From: CALZJC01 sp041574955
GTDB taxonomy: Bacteria; Acidobacteriota; Thermoanaerobaculia; Multivoradales; JAHEKO01
Length of the DNA: 38,103 bases
Assembly (NCBI GenBank): GCA_041574955.1
Contig: JBFGNS010000024.1
Span: forward strand, 1 to 38,103
Direction: 5' to 3'
Within the stretch, counting starts at the first letter, position 1. Each line of letters begins with the position of its first letter. Made by a program: the position numbers and the translations under genes. Shown here in pieces: positions 9,357 through 16,952 of this stretch. The notes under the pieces are model-generated. The model saw only the letters and a list, made by a program, of their open reading frames with translations. It was not told where the DNA came from and did no database searches.

Positions 9357-10985
9357 TCAGCGCTTGAGGCGAGCTCCTTCCTCCTCGACGGAAAGAATCC
9401 AGCCGACGATCTTCCCGGGTTGAATGCGGCGCTCCTCGTCCCAGAAGCGCCGGTTGCGCAGGTAGCGGCTCGAGCTGTCGCGCTCGGGGATCGCCGCCAC
9501 CTCGTCGTGGATGGCTTGGAAGCGGCGGATCCAGCGGGCGCAGTTCTCGGCGCGCAGGTCGATCCAGCCGTCGTGCACCCAGGCGGCCAGCCGCTCGGGC
9601 GTGACCTCGACCGCCTTGGCGCGCACCGGCACGATGGCGTGCGGCCCGCGCATGATCTCGCCCGAGCCGAGCAGGATCGGCAGGCCCACCGAGGCCGGCT
9701 CGGCCGCCAGCCGGGGGCGCTCGCGCACCAGCCGGTCGAGCTTCTCGGCCACCTGCTCGGGCGTCGAGCGGCGCACCGCGGTCATGGTGCCGAACGCCTC
9801 GCGCAGCATGTGCGCCTCGTACAGCAGCTTCGAGTTGCGCGGCGGGCCGAGCATCTCGAACGCGACGCTGCGCGTCTCGCCCTCGCCCTCCAGCTCCTGC
9901 ATGCGCTCGAGCGCCCAGTGGCGCATCAGCCCGGCGCGGTAGGTGGGCCCCAGCACGGCGTTGTCGAGCGCGTTGATGATGTCGTGGCCGGTGTTGCCGC
10001 CTTCGATCTCGAACATCAGGTGCTGGGCGATCTCCTCCGGCGTCACGAACTCCATCTGGGTGGCGGTGGTGAGCAGCGAGAACTCCTCCAGGCTGAAGAT
10101 GCCGTTCTCGCCGGTGTCGATGTAGGTCGTCTCGAGCACCTCACCGGTGAGCCTCGCGGCGGAGGGATCCTCGGAGGAGAACCGCTCGCCGAGCGGCTGC
10201 GGCGCCGCCTCGATCAGCTCGATCGGCTCCCCGGCACGGTGGATCGGTCCGCGCGCGATCTTCTTCCAGGCTATCGCCGCCGCCGGCTTGATCTCCTTGG
10301 TGATCGGCGCGCCCGGTGTGCGCGCCATCAGGAACAGCAGCATCGAATGCGCCCCGGCGACGGCGCTCTTCGACAGCAGGACCCGGCTCGGCTTCTCCTC
10401 CGAGTGGGTGTAGGGGACGTTGAGCCCCATGCCGCCGGTGCCGCTGGTGCCGACCTTGATGTAGACGCGCGTGGCGGCGTCGGTCATGCCGCGGTACAGC
10501 ACCTGGATGTGGCGGATGAGCCGCGGCACGTAAAGCGACTCGAGCAGGTCCTCGCCGGCGGCGGGGTCGAGATCGCCGGTGTCGAGCCGCGCGAGCAGCT
10601 GCTCGGAGGCGTGGAACATGTCGCGGTAGGCGATGGCGGTGGCGGTGTTGACGCAGTCGATCACGAGGTCGGGGCGGGCGGCCTCGAGCAGCTGGTAGAG
10701 CAGGAACCGCGGCAGGTCCTCGTCGCGCAGCGCCGCCAGCTGGGCGCGGATGGTGTCGCGGCGTGGCGCCTCGGCGGCGAGCGCGAAGATGTCGCCCCAG
10801 GAGACCGCGAGCTCGGTGTCGCCGGCCTCGGGCGCGAGCTCGGTGCGTGCCTCCTCGGCCTCGCTCTGGCGCAGGCTGTGGATCTGGACGCGGCGGGGTT
10901 GCCGCGCCAGCAGCTCGCGGCAGACGGCCAGCCCCACCAGGCCGTACCCACCCAGCACCAGGACGTTGCGTCCTCGGATGTTCAT
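9357..10985 (-). CDS. Uncharacterised Rossmann-fold protein, 542 aa
   Basis: I do not recognise this protein's function. Residues 6-20 (NVLVLGGYGLVGLAV) form a classical beta-alpha-beta nucleotide-binding motif like NAD-dependent epimerases/reductases. DLVIDCVNTAT near residue 110-120 fits the fourth strand of such a fold. The sequence VGTSGTGGMGLNVPYTHSEEKPS (about 180-200) looks like an active-site or substrate loop. The C-terminal half, about 250 residues rich in charged helices, is not a standard SDR extension. The protein is about twice the usual SDR length. It lies immediately upstream of glutamate dehydrogenase with a 14-bp gap and so probably acts with it or is co-regulated. The ATG at 10985 lies about 48 bp after a TAGAAT box; no good Shine-Dalgarno is seen. 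Confidence 0.75.
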   Translation of the reverse strand: MNIRGRNVLVLGGYGLVGLAVCRELLARQPRRVQIHSLRQSEAEEARTELAPEAGDTELAVSWGDIFALAAEAPRRDTIRAQLAALRDEDLPRFLLYQLLEAARPDLVIDCVNTATAIAYRDMFHASEQLLARLDTGDLDPAAGEDLLESLYVPRLIRHIQVLYRGMTDAATRVYIKVGTSGTGGMGLNVPYTHSEEKPSRVLLSKSAVAGAHSMLLFLMARTPGAPITKEIKPAAAIAWKKIARGPIHRAGEPIELIEAAPQPLGERFSSEDPSAARLTGEVLETTYIDTGENGIFSLEEFSLLTTATQMEFVTPEEIAQHLMFEIEGGNTGHDIINALDNAVLGPTYRAGLMRHWALERMQELEGEGETRSVAFEMLGPPRNSKLLYEAHMLREAFGTMTAVRRSTPEQVAEKLDRLVRERPRLAAEPASVGLPILLGSGEIMRGPHAIVPVRAKAVEVTPERLAAWVHDGWIDLRAENCARWIRRFQAIHDEVAAIPERDSSSRYLRNRRFWDEERRIQPGKIVGWILSVEEEGARLKR

Positions 10986-11033
10986 GATCGCGGTCGTCCG
11001 CGGGCGGCGAACCCGGCTGCCGGCGGAGTTGCC

Positions 11034-11039
11034 ATTCTA
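11034..11039 (-). promoter_or_regulatory. -10 element (TAGAAT) for the Rossmann protein-glutamate dehydrogenase operon
   Basis: Read on the minus strand, GATAGAATGG lies 48 bp before the ATG at 10985. No convincing -35 hexamer is seen. It is back-to-back with a TAGACT box for pckA, 45 bp away, so the two metabolic units share one regulatory region. Confidence 0.4.
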
Positions 11040-11082
11040 TCCCCGGGGGCGCGTCGTCGCCGTCGGTGCGCGGCCGGCGCGG

Positions 11083-11230
11083 TAGACTCGCCGCGTCCCG
11101 TGCGCTCGGCGCGGGTCGCTTCCGAGACTGCAGCTCGTGCAACGACTCCCGCCGCTCCGCGCCCGCCCTCGAACCGGCGCGGCCGCCGCGGTCCGGCAGA
11201 CGGGTGCACCGTGCGCGGCGAGGTGAGTCG
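11083..11230 (+). promoter_or_regulatory. pckA promoter -10 (TAGACT) and long leader
   Basis: TAGACT (11083-11088) is the only -10-like box before pckA and would give a leader of about 135 nt. The leader contains a possible bulged stem, GCGGGTCG pairing with CGACTCCCGC around a loop of about 24 nt. GAGGTGAG (11219-11226) serves as ribosome binding site for the ATG at 11231. No known riboswitch was recognised. Confidence 0.35.
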
Positions 11231-12844
11231 ATGGAGAACCTGGGTCCCTGCGTGAGCCGGTACGGGCTCGAGCACCACGGCATCGCGAGCCGCGGCCGCG
11301 CCTACTGGAACCTGCCGGCAGCCCGGCTGTACGAGGAGGCCCTGCGGCGCGGCGAGGCGCAGCTGGCGGCCGACGGGCCGCTGGTGGCGAGCACCGGCGC
11401 CCACACCGGGCGCTCGCCCAACGACCGGTTCATCGTGCGCGGCGAGCGCGAGGCCGGCACCGTCTGGTGGGGCAAGGTCAACCGGCCGCTCGAGCGCCGG
11501 CAGTTCGACGCCCTGCGCGGGCTGGTGATCGAGCGGCTGTCGACGCGCGATCTGTTCGTGTTCGACGGCTACGCGGGCGCCGAGCCGGCGACCCGGATGG
11601 CGGTGCGGGTGGTCACCGAGCAGGCGTGGCATTGCCTGTTCGCGCGCAACATGTTCCGTCGCGAGACCGACGGCGAGACGCTGGCCGCCAGCCGGCCCGA
11701 GTTCACCGTGCTGTCGGCGCCGGGCTGCCGGGCCGACCCCGAGCGCCACGGCACCAACAGCTCCACCTTCGTGCTCATCGACCTCGAGCAGAGGCAGGTG
11801 CTGATCGGCGGCACCGCCTACGCCGGCGAGATCAAGAAGAGCATCTTCTCGGTGATGAACTACCTGCTGCCGGAGCGCGGTGTGCTGCCGATGCACTGCA
11901 GTGCCAACTACGGCCGGGACCGGGACGACGTGGCGCTGTTCTTCGGCCTGAGCGGCACCGGCAAGACGACGCTGTCGGCCGATCCCGGCCGCACCCTGAT
12001 CGGCGACGACGAGCACGGCTGGAGCGATGGCGGCATCTTCAACTTCGAGGGTGGCTGCTACGCCAAGGTGATCCGGCTGTCGGCCGAAGGCGAGCCCGAG
12101 ATCTACGCCACCACCCGCCGCTTCGGCACGGTGCTCGAGAACGTGGTCTGCGACCCGGAGAGCCGGCGGCTCGACCTCGACGACGACTCACTCACCGAGA
12201 ACACCCGCGCCAGCTACCCGCTCGAGCAGCTCGAGCGGGTAGACCTGAGCGGCCGCGCCGGTCATCCGCGCCACGTCGTGTTCCTGACCTGCGACGCCTT
12301 CGGCGTGCTGCCGCCGGTCAGCCGGCTGAGCGATGCGCAGGCGCTCTACCAGTTCCTGTCCGGCTACACCGCCAAGGTGGCGGGGACCGAGCGCGGCGTT
12401 ACCGAGCCCTCCGCCACGTTCAGCACCTGCTTCGGCGCGCCGTTCATGCCGCGCCATCCGCGGATCTACTCCGACCTGCTGGGCGAGCGGCTGCGGCGCC
12501 ACGGCACCCGTAGCTGGCTGATCAACACCGGCTGGACCGGCGGCCCGCACGGCGTCGGCCAGCGCATGTCGCTGGCCCACACCCGCCGTATCGTGACGGC
12601 GGTGCTGGCCGGTGAGCTCGACGAGGTCGCCACCGAGGCCGATCCGGTGCTCGGGCTGAGCGTGCCGCGCCGTGTGGCCGGCGTGCCCGACGAGGTGCTC
12701 GCGCCACGCGCCACCTGGTCCGACCCGGCCGCCTACGACGAACACGCCGCGCGGCTGGCCGGCATGTTCCACGACAACTTCCGCCAGTTCGCCGACGAGG
12801 TGCCGTCAGAGGTGGCGGCGGCGGGACCGCGCACCGGCGGCTGA
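11231..12844 (+). CDS. pckA: Phosphoenolpyruvate carboxykinase (ATP)
   Basis: This 537-aa enzyme converts oxaloacetate and ATP to PEP, CO2 and ADP, the first committed step of gluconeogenesis. Clear family motifs are the P-loop GLSGTGKTTLS (Lys 245), RTLIGDDEHGW just after it, GGTAYAGEIKKS, MHCSANYG and NTGWTGGPHGVGQRM. STGAHTGRSPNDRF near residue 53 is the conserved substrate-binding segment. The length is typical of the ATP-dependent type and not the GTP-dependent one. The frame stays open 165 bp further upstream, but that part lacks protein character. ATG 11231 is chosen because GAGGTGAG precedes it and homology begins just after it. It converges on dodecin across an 18-bp inverted repeat. 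Confidence 0.95.
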   Translation: MENLGPCVSRYGLEHHGIASRGRAYWNLPAARLYEEALRRGEAQLAADGPLVASTGAHTGRSPNDRFIVRGEREAGTVWWGKVNRPLERRQFDALRGLVIERLSTRDLFVFDGYAGAEPATRMAVRVVTEQAWHCLFARNMFRRETDGETLAASRPEFTVLSAPGCRADPERHGTNSSTFVLIDLEQRQVLIGGTAYAGEIKKSIFSVMNYLLPERGVLPMHCSANYGRDRDDVALFFGLSGTGKTTLSADPGRTLIGDDEHGWSDGGIFNFEGGCYAKVIRLSAEGEPEIYATTRRFGTVLENVVCDPESRRLDLDDDSLTENTRASYPLEQLERVDLSGRAGHPRHVVFLTCDAFGVLPPVSRLSDAQALYQFLSGYTAKVAGTERGVTEPSATFSTCFGAPFMPRHPRIYSDLLGERLRRHGTRSWLINTGWTGGPHGVGQRMSLAHTRRIVTAVLAGELDEVATEADPVLGLSVPRRVAGVPDEVLAPRATWSDPAAYDEHAARLAGMFHDNFRQFADEVPSEVAAAGPRTGG

Positions 12845-12853
12845 CGCCCACGG

Positions 12854-12923
12854 CGGTGACAGGATACTCAGTCGGCCGCGCAGGCTGCTATGGAGCCAGG
12901 GTGCCCTGAGTATCCTGTCACCG
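12854..12923. repeat. Perfect 18-bp inverted repeat between pckA and dodecin
   Basis: CGGTGACAGGATACTCAG (12854-12871) is exactly reverse-complemented at 12906-12923 around a 34-nt loop. The structure begins 9 bp after the pckA stop codon and ends 7 bp before the dodecin stop codon, filling the convergent gap. It can fold the same way in both transcripts and could be a bidirectional terminator, though no T-tract follows. The right arm continues into GGGCAC on the opposite strand, matching the repeat at 7850-7872 in its CTCAGGG portion. Confidence 0.8.
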
Positions 12924-12930
12924 TTGTTCC

Positions 12931-13134
12931 CTAGTCGTTGAGCACGAAGGTCACCTTCATGTTCACCCGGAACATGGTGACCTGGCCGTCGGCGACGTCC
13001 ACCTTGAGCTCGTTCACCCAGGCTCCGGAGACGTTCTCGAGCGTCTTGTGGGCGCGGGCGATGCCGTGGCTGATGGCGTCCTCGAAGCTCTCTTTGGAAG
13101 TGGCGGTGATCTCGGTGACTTTGGCTACGGACAT
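12931..13134 (-). CDS. Dodecin family flavin-binding protein
   Basis: This 67-aa protein begins MSVAKVTEITATSKESFEDAI-like and contains WVNELKVDVADGQV near the middle. This is the dodecin signature, including the conserved Trp that stacks on the flavin. Dodecins form hollow dodecamers that store or buffer riboflavin/FMN (or CoA in some lineages). The full family length is present. A strong Shine-Dalgarno, AGGAGGG, lies 7 bp before the ATG. A TACAAT box at 13204-13209 gives it its own promoter, independent of the upstream PAS-GGDEF-EAL gene on the same strand. The 3' end meets the inverted repeat shared with pckA. Confidence 0.93.
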   Translation of the reverse strand: MSVAKVTEITATSKESFEDAISHGIARAHKTLENVSGAWVNELKVDVADGQVTMFRVNMKVTFVLND

Positions 13135-13203
13135 GGCAGGCCCTCCTGAGCTGATGTTGATCGGAAGAGCGGGCGGCAGGAGGGTCCCGCCGCCCGTCCC
13201 GCC

Positions 13204-13209
13204 ATTGTA
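13204..13209 (-). promoter_or_regulatory. -10 element (TACAAT) for dodecin
   Basis: On the minus strand TACAAT lies about 70 bp before the dodecin ATG, giving a leader of about 63 nt with AGGAGGG near its end. The -35 region would lie inside the 3' end of the PAS-GGDEF-EAL gene. No consensus -35 is seen. Confidence 0.4.
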
Positions 13210-13218
13210 GCGCTGCGC

Positions 13219-15687
13219 TCAGCCGCCGCCGGCTGCGCCGCCCAGCGGCTCGGGGCGGCCCAGCAGGAACCCCTGGGCGTAGTCGATGCCGATGCGGCGG
13301 ACGGCGTCGAGCGTCTCTTCGTCCTCGACCGACTCGGCGATCGTGCGCAGACCCGTCACCTCGCCGATCTCGTGGATCGAGGCGACCAGCGCCATCTGGA
13401 TCGGGTCGTGGACCATGTCGCGCACGAAGCTGCCGTCGATCTTGAGGAAGTCCAGCGGCAGGTTGCGCAGGTAGCCGAGCGAGCTGAGGCCCTTGCCGAA
13501 GTCGTCCAGGATGAACTGGCACCCCATGCCCTTGAGCGCCGCCAGGAAGCGCTGGGCGCGCGGCAGATCGGCGATCGCCGCCGTCTCGGTGATCTCGAAC
13601 AGGATCTGCGACGGCGGGGCGCCGGTGCGCTCGAACTGCTCGACCACCAGGTCGAGGAAACCCGTCACTCCCAGGCTCGAGCCCGAGATGTTGATCGTGA
13701 AGCGCGGCTGAGCGCCGTCCTTTCCACTGCGCTCGGCCAGCTCGCGCATCGCGGTGCACAGCACCCAGCGGTCGATCTCGGCGATCATGCCGAACCGCTC
13801 AGCGGCGGGGATGAAGTTGCCCGGCGCGACCAGCTCGCCCTCCTCACCGATCATCCTCACCAGCAGCTCGTAGAACGGCTGGCCGGCGCCGTCGCCCTGC
13901 AGCGGCACGATGGTCTGCCGGTAGAGCACGAAGCGGTCCTCTTCGAACGCCTTGCTGACGCGCGCGATCCACTGCATCTGGCCGTACCGCTCGGCCACCG
14001 AGCTGTCGCCCGGCTGGTAGGTATGGATGCGGTCGCCGCCCTTCTCCTTGGCCACCGAGCAGGCGGAGTCGGCGTCGCGCAACAGCGCTTCGGCGGCCGG
14101 CGCCGGGGCGGGGATCGGCACCAGCCCCGCGCTCACCGGGGTCGAGAAGACCCGCTCTTGCCAGCTGAAGCGGGCGCCGCGGATGGCGTGCCGGATCTCC
14201 TCGGCGCGGTCGACGGCCTGGGCCAGCGTGCAGTCGAGCATCAGGACGGCGAAGGCGTCGCCCCCGAGGTGGGCCACCACGTCCCCCTCCTCGAGGTGGG
14301 CGCGGATCAGGGTCGCGGTCTGCTGGATGAGCTGGTCGCCCGCGGCCTGGCCGCTGCTCTCGTTGACCAGACGGAAGTTGTCGAGATCGAAATGGCACAG
14401 CGCGTTGTTGCCGCTGCCGCCGGAGCTCCCGGCCAGGGTCTGCTCGATCAGTGCGATGAACGCTTTGCGGTTGATCAGGCCGGTCAGCGCGTCGTGGTTG
14501 GCTAGCCGGTCCATCTCCAGCTGGATCTGGTGCAGCCGGCTGAGGTCGCGGAAGACCAGCACCGCGCCGATCACGTCGCCGGCGCGGTTGCGGATCGGAG
14601 CCGCCGAGTCCTGGATCGGATGACGCGCGCCGTCGCGGTCGACCAGCAGCCGGTCGCCGAGCTGGATCGCCTCGCGCCGGTCGCGTAGCGTCTGGTTGAG
14701 CGGGTCGAGCAGCGGGTTGCCGGTCGCCGGATCCACCACCCGGTAGATCTCGTCGGCCGGCCGGCCGTACGCCTCGGCCAGGCTCCAGCCGGTGAGACGC
14801 TGGGCCACCGGGTTGAGGTAGTCGATCATGCCGCGCAGGTCGGTGCGGATCACGCCGTCGGCGATCGACGCCAGCGTCACGTCGGCCCGCTCCTTCTCCT
14901 GGAACAGGGCCTCTTCGGCGATGCGGCGCTCGCTGATGTCCTGGGCCACGCCGATCACCCGTCGGGTCCAGCCGTCGTCGTCGCGCACCGCCACGCCGCG
15001 CTCGGCCAGCCAGCGCACCTCGCCCGACGGCGTGATGAAGCGCAGCTCGAGCGCCAGGTCGTCACCCTGTTGCAGGGTGTTGCGCAGCGCCCGGCGCAGC
15101 CGCTCGCGGTCCTCGGGGTGCACCAGGTCGATGAACTCGCTGCCCGACCGCACCACCTGGTGGGCGGCGAAGCCGAACAGCTCGTCGATGAACGGCCCCA
15201 CCGAAAGCCGGTCGGTTTCCGGATCCCACTCCCAGTACAGCGAGCGGGCGGCGCGCTGCACCAGCCGCAGACTCTCCCGGCTGCCCTCGAGCCGGCGGCG
15301 GGTGCGGCGCAGCTCGGTGACGTCGACGCCGTGTGCCAGCAGCGCCGGCTCGCCGCCGGCCTCGATCTCGACCAGGGTCAGTTCGAGCCAGACGGTGCGC
15401 CCGTCGCTCGCCTCGAGCTCGAGCTCCAGCCGGCGGGGCTCGCCGGGCGAGCCGGCGCCGCCGGTCAGCTCGACCGCCCGCTCGCGGCAGTCCGGGTGGA
15501 GCAGCTCGTCGAAGCGCATCTCGAGCAGGCGGCGGCGAGCGTGGCCGGTGGCCTCCTGGGCCGCCCGGTTGGCGTCGAGGATGCGCCCGCCACGCAACAC
15601 GAAGGTCGGGTTGGGCGTGACCGCCATCAGGGTCAGCCCGAGCGGGCTACCGAGAAGCGCGCCCCCGGATGGCCGCGGCGAGCCCAT
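13219..15687 (-). CDS. PAS-PAS-PAS-GGDEF-EAL cyclic-di-GMP signalling protein
   Basis: This 822-aa protein has three PAS-like sensor domains (about 15-130, 140-255 and 265-385), then GGDEF (about 395-560) and EAL (about 575-815). No transmembrane helix is evident, so it is probably cytoplasmic. The GGDEF signature is degenerate: HLGGDAF, with GGDAF at residues 475-479 and the catalytic Glu replaced by Ala. Cyclase activity is therefore doubtful. The EAL domain keeps the key residues: ELL at 607-609, INISG, EITET, DDFGKG, LKIDGSF, AES and the YAQGF glutamine. It is probably a c-di-GMP phosphodiesterase, possibly with GTP binding by the GGDEF domain. ATG 15687 is preferred over GTG 15708, because a TATACT box overlaps the latter region. 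Confidence 0.9.
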   Translation of the reverse strand: MGSPRPSGGALLGSPLGLTLMAVTPNPTFVLRGGRILDANRAAQEATGHARRRLLEMRFDELLHPDCRERAVELTGGAGSPGEPRRLELELEASDGRTVWLELTLVEIEAGGEPALLAHGVDVTELRRTRRRLEGSRESLRLVQRAARSLYWEWDPETDRLSVGPFIDELFGFAAHQVVRSGSEFIDLVHPEDRERLRRALRNTLQQGDDLALELRFITPSGEVRWLAERGVAVRDDDGWTRRVIGVAQDISERRIAEEALFQEKERADVTLASIADGVIRTDLRGMIDYLNPVAQRLTGWSLAEAYGRPADEIYRVVDPATGNPLLDPLNQTLRDRREAIQLGDRLLVDRDGARHPIQDSAAPIRNRAGDVIGAVLVFRDLSRLHQIQLEMDRLANHDALTGLINRKAFIALIEQTLAGSSGGSGNNALCHFDLDNFRLVNESSGQAAGDQLIQQTATLIRAHLEEGDVVAHLGGDAFAVLMLDCTLAQAVDRAEEIRHAIRGARFSWQERVFSTPVSAGLVPIPAPAPAAEALLRDADSACSVAKEKGGDRIHTYQPGDSSVAERYGQMQWIARVSKAFEEDRFVLYRQTIVPLQGDGAGQPFYELLVRMIGEEGELVAPGNFIPAAERFGMIAEIDRWVLCTAMRELAERSGKDGAQPRFTINISGSSLGVTGFLDLVVEQFERTGAPPSQILFEITETAAIADLPRAQRFLAALKGMGCQFILDDFGKGLSSLGYLRNLPLDFLKIDGSFVRDMVHDPIQMALVASIHEIGEVTGLRTIAESVEDEETLDAVRRIGIDYAQGFLLGRPEPLGGAAGGG

Positions 15688-15697
15688 GGGACTGGGC

Positions 15698-15703
15698 AGT
15701 ATA
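15698..15703 (-). promoter_or_regulatory. -10 element (TATACT) for the PAS-GGDEF-EAL gene
   Basis: On the minus strand TATACT is followed by 10 nt and then the ATG at 15687, so the message would have almost no leader. The box also rules against the GTG at 15708 as the start. It faces a divergent TAGACT at 15764-15769. Confidence 0.5.
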
Positions 15704-15763
15704 ACCACCGGCGACTGCGAACGGGCTCAGACCCGCCGCGGCCGCCGGGCGAGCCGGTCGGGC

Positions 15764-15769
15764 TAGACT
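15764..15769 (+). promoter_or_regulatory. -10 element (TAGACT) for the aminotransferase-SMUG1 unit
   Basis: TAGACT ends 16 bp before the GTG at 15786. The expected leader is about 10 nt and no Shine-Dalgarno is clear. It is divergent from the TATACT of the c-di-GMP gene, with 60 bp between the boxes. Confidence 0.4.
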
Positions 15770-15785
15770 CGGCGGCGGCGGAACG

Positions 15786-16952
15786 GTGAGTGGCTCTCCA
15801 GACAGCGCGGTGGGCGTGGCCGGCGAGCTGGCCGGGTGGCGCAGTGAGTTCGCGGTGACCGAGCGCTACGCCTACCTCAACCACGCCGCCGTGGCGCCGC
15901 TGCCGCGCCGCACCGCGCGGCGGATGCGGGCGGTGATCGACGCGGTCAGCGAGCTCGGCGAGCGCCGGTGGATGGAGCGGCACGAGGAGTGCGAGCGGGT
16001 GCGCGGGCTGGCCGCCGGTCTGCTGGGGGCGCGCCGGCCGGACGACGTGGCGTTCGTCGCCAACACCACCACCGGTCTGTCGCTGGTGGCCGAGGGGCTG
16101 CGGTGGCGCGAGGGAGACAACGTCGTCGGGGTGGGCTGCGAGTTTCCGTCGAACGTCTACCCCTGGCTCGGCCTGGCGGGGCGCGGCGTCGAGTACCGGG
16201 CCGCCGCCGAGCACGACGGCTGGCTCGACCAGGGCGAGCTCGAGTCGTTGATCGACTCGCGCACCCGGGTGGTTGCGGTCTCCTGGGTGCAGTACGCGAG
16301 CGGCTTCCGGCTCGACCTGGAGCGGCTGGCGGCGGCCTGCCGGCGGCACGGCTCGCTGCTGGTGGTCGACGCCATCCAGGGGCTCGGCGTGCTGCGGCTC
16401 GACGTCGCGGCGGCCGGCATCGACGCCTGCGCCGCGGCGGTGCACAAGTGGCTGCTGGGGCCCGAAGGGCTGGCGCTGCTGTGGCTGTCGGACAGGCTCG
16501 TCGAGCAGCTCGAGCCCAAGCTGCGCGGCTGGGCGTCGATGGCGCACTGGGCGGACTGGCAGCGGCTCGAGATCGACTGGACCGCTGGCGCGCGGCGCCT
16601 CGAGAGCGGCACCGCCAACGTCGCCGCGATCCACGGGCTGGGAGCGTCGCTCGAGCTGCTCGCCGAGGTCGGCGCCGAGCGCGTCGAGCGGCGGGCCGTA
16701 GAGCTCGCGGAGCGGGCCGCGGCGCGGCTCGAGCAGCGCGGTTGGCAGCCGGTCGGACGGCGGGACGGCCAGACGCTGCCGTCCGCCATCGTCGCCGCTC
16801 GCCATCCCCGGCACGACGCCGACGAGGTCGCGGCGCGGTTGCGCCGGCGGGGCGTGGTGGTGGCGAGCCGCGGCGGCCGCGTGCGGGTGGCGCCCCACTT
16901 CTACAACAGCGAGGAGGAGATCGACCGGCTGGCGGCGGAGCTGCCGGCGTGA
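15786..16952 (+). CDS. Class V aminotransferase-fold PLP enzyme (not a cysteine desulfurase)
   Basis: This 388-aa PLP-dependent enzyme has fold type I, class V. AYLNHAAVAPLP near residue 30, NTTTGLSLVAEGL around 94-106, the Asp region VVDAIQGLG and the PLP lysine in VHKWLLGPEG (Lys 221) are all visible. The C-terminal stretch VVVASRGGRVRVAPHFYNSEEEIDRL matches the small domain of the family. It lacks the C-terminal catalytic Cys loop (RVGHHCAQ) present in SufS at 27743, so it is unlikely to be a cysteine desulfurase. Kynureninase-like or isopenicillin-N-epimerase-like activity is possible, but I cannot assign a substrate. Its stop codon overlaps the GTG of the next gene (GTGA), implying translational coupling. 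Confidence 0.85.
   Translation: MSGSPDSAVGVAGELAGWRSEFAVTERYAYLNHAAVAPLPRRTARRMRAVIDAVSELGERRWMERHEECERVRGLAAGLLGARRPDDVAFVANTTTGLSLVAEGLRWREGDNVVGVGCEFPSNVYPWLGLAGRGVEYRAAAEHDGWLDQGELESLIDSRTRVVAVSWVQYASGFRLDLERLAAACRRHGSLLVVDAIQGLGVLRLDVAAAGIDACAAAVHKWLLGPEGLALLWLSDRLVEQLEPKLRGWASMAHWADWQRLEIDWTAGARRLESGTANVAAIHGLGASLELLAEVGAERVERRAVELAERAAARLEQRGWQPVGRRDGQTLPSAIVAARHPRHDADEVAARLRRRGVVVASRGGRVRVAPHFYNSEEEIDRLAAELPA

Noticed and set aside
11095..11225. A tRNA-like or riboswitch fold in the pckA leader
   Set aside because: No acceptor stem, T-arm consensus or known riboswitch core could be found; only one bulged stem is visible.
11066..11230. N-terminal extension of pckA by 55 codons
   Set aside because: No family sequence lies there, while the ATG at 11231 has a good ribosome binding site.
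15968..16948. In-frame N-terminal extension of the SMUG1 gene
   Set aside because: The 327 extra codons overlap the aminotransferase and read as Arg/Gly/Ala-rich noise; homology begins at the GTG at 16949.
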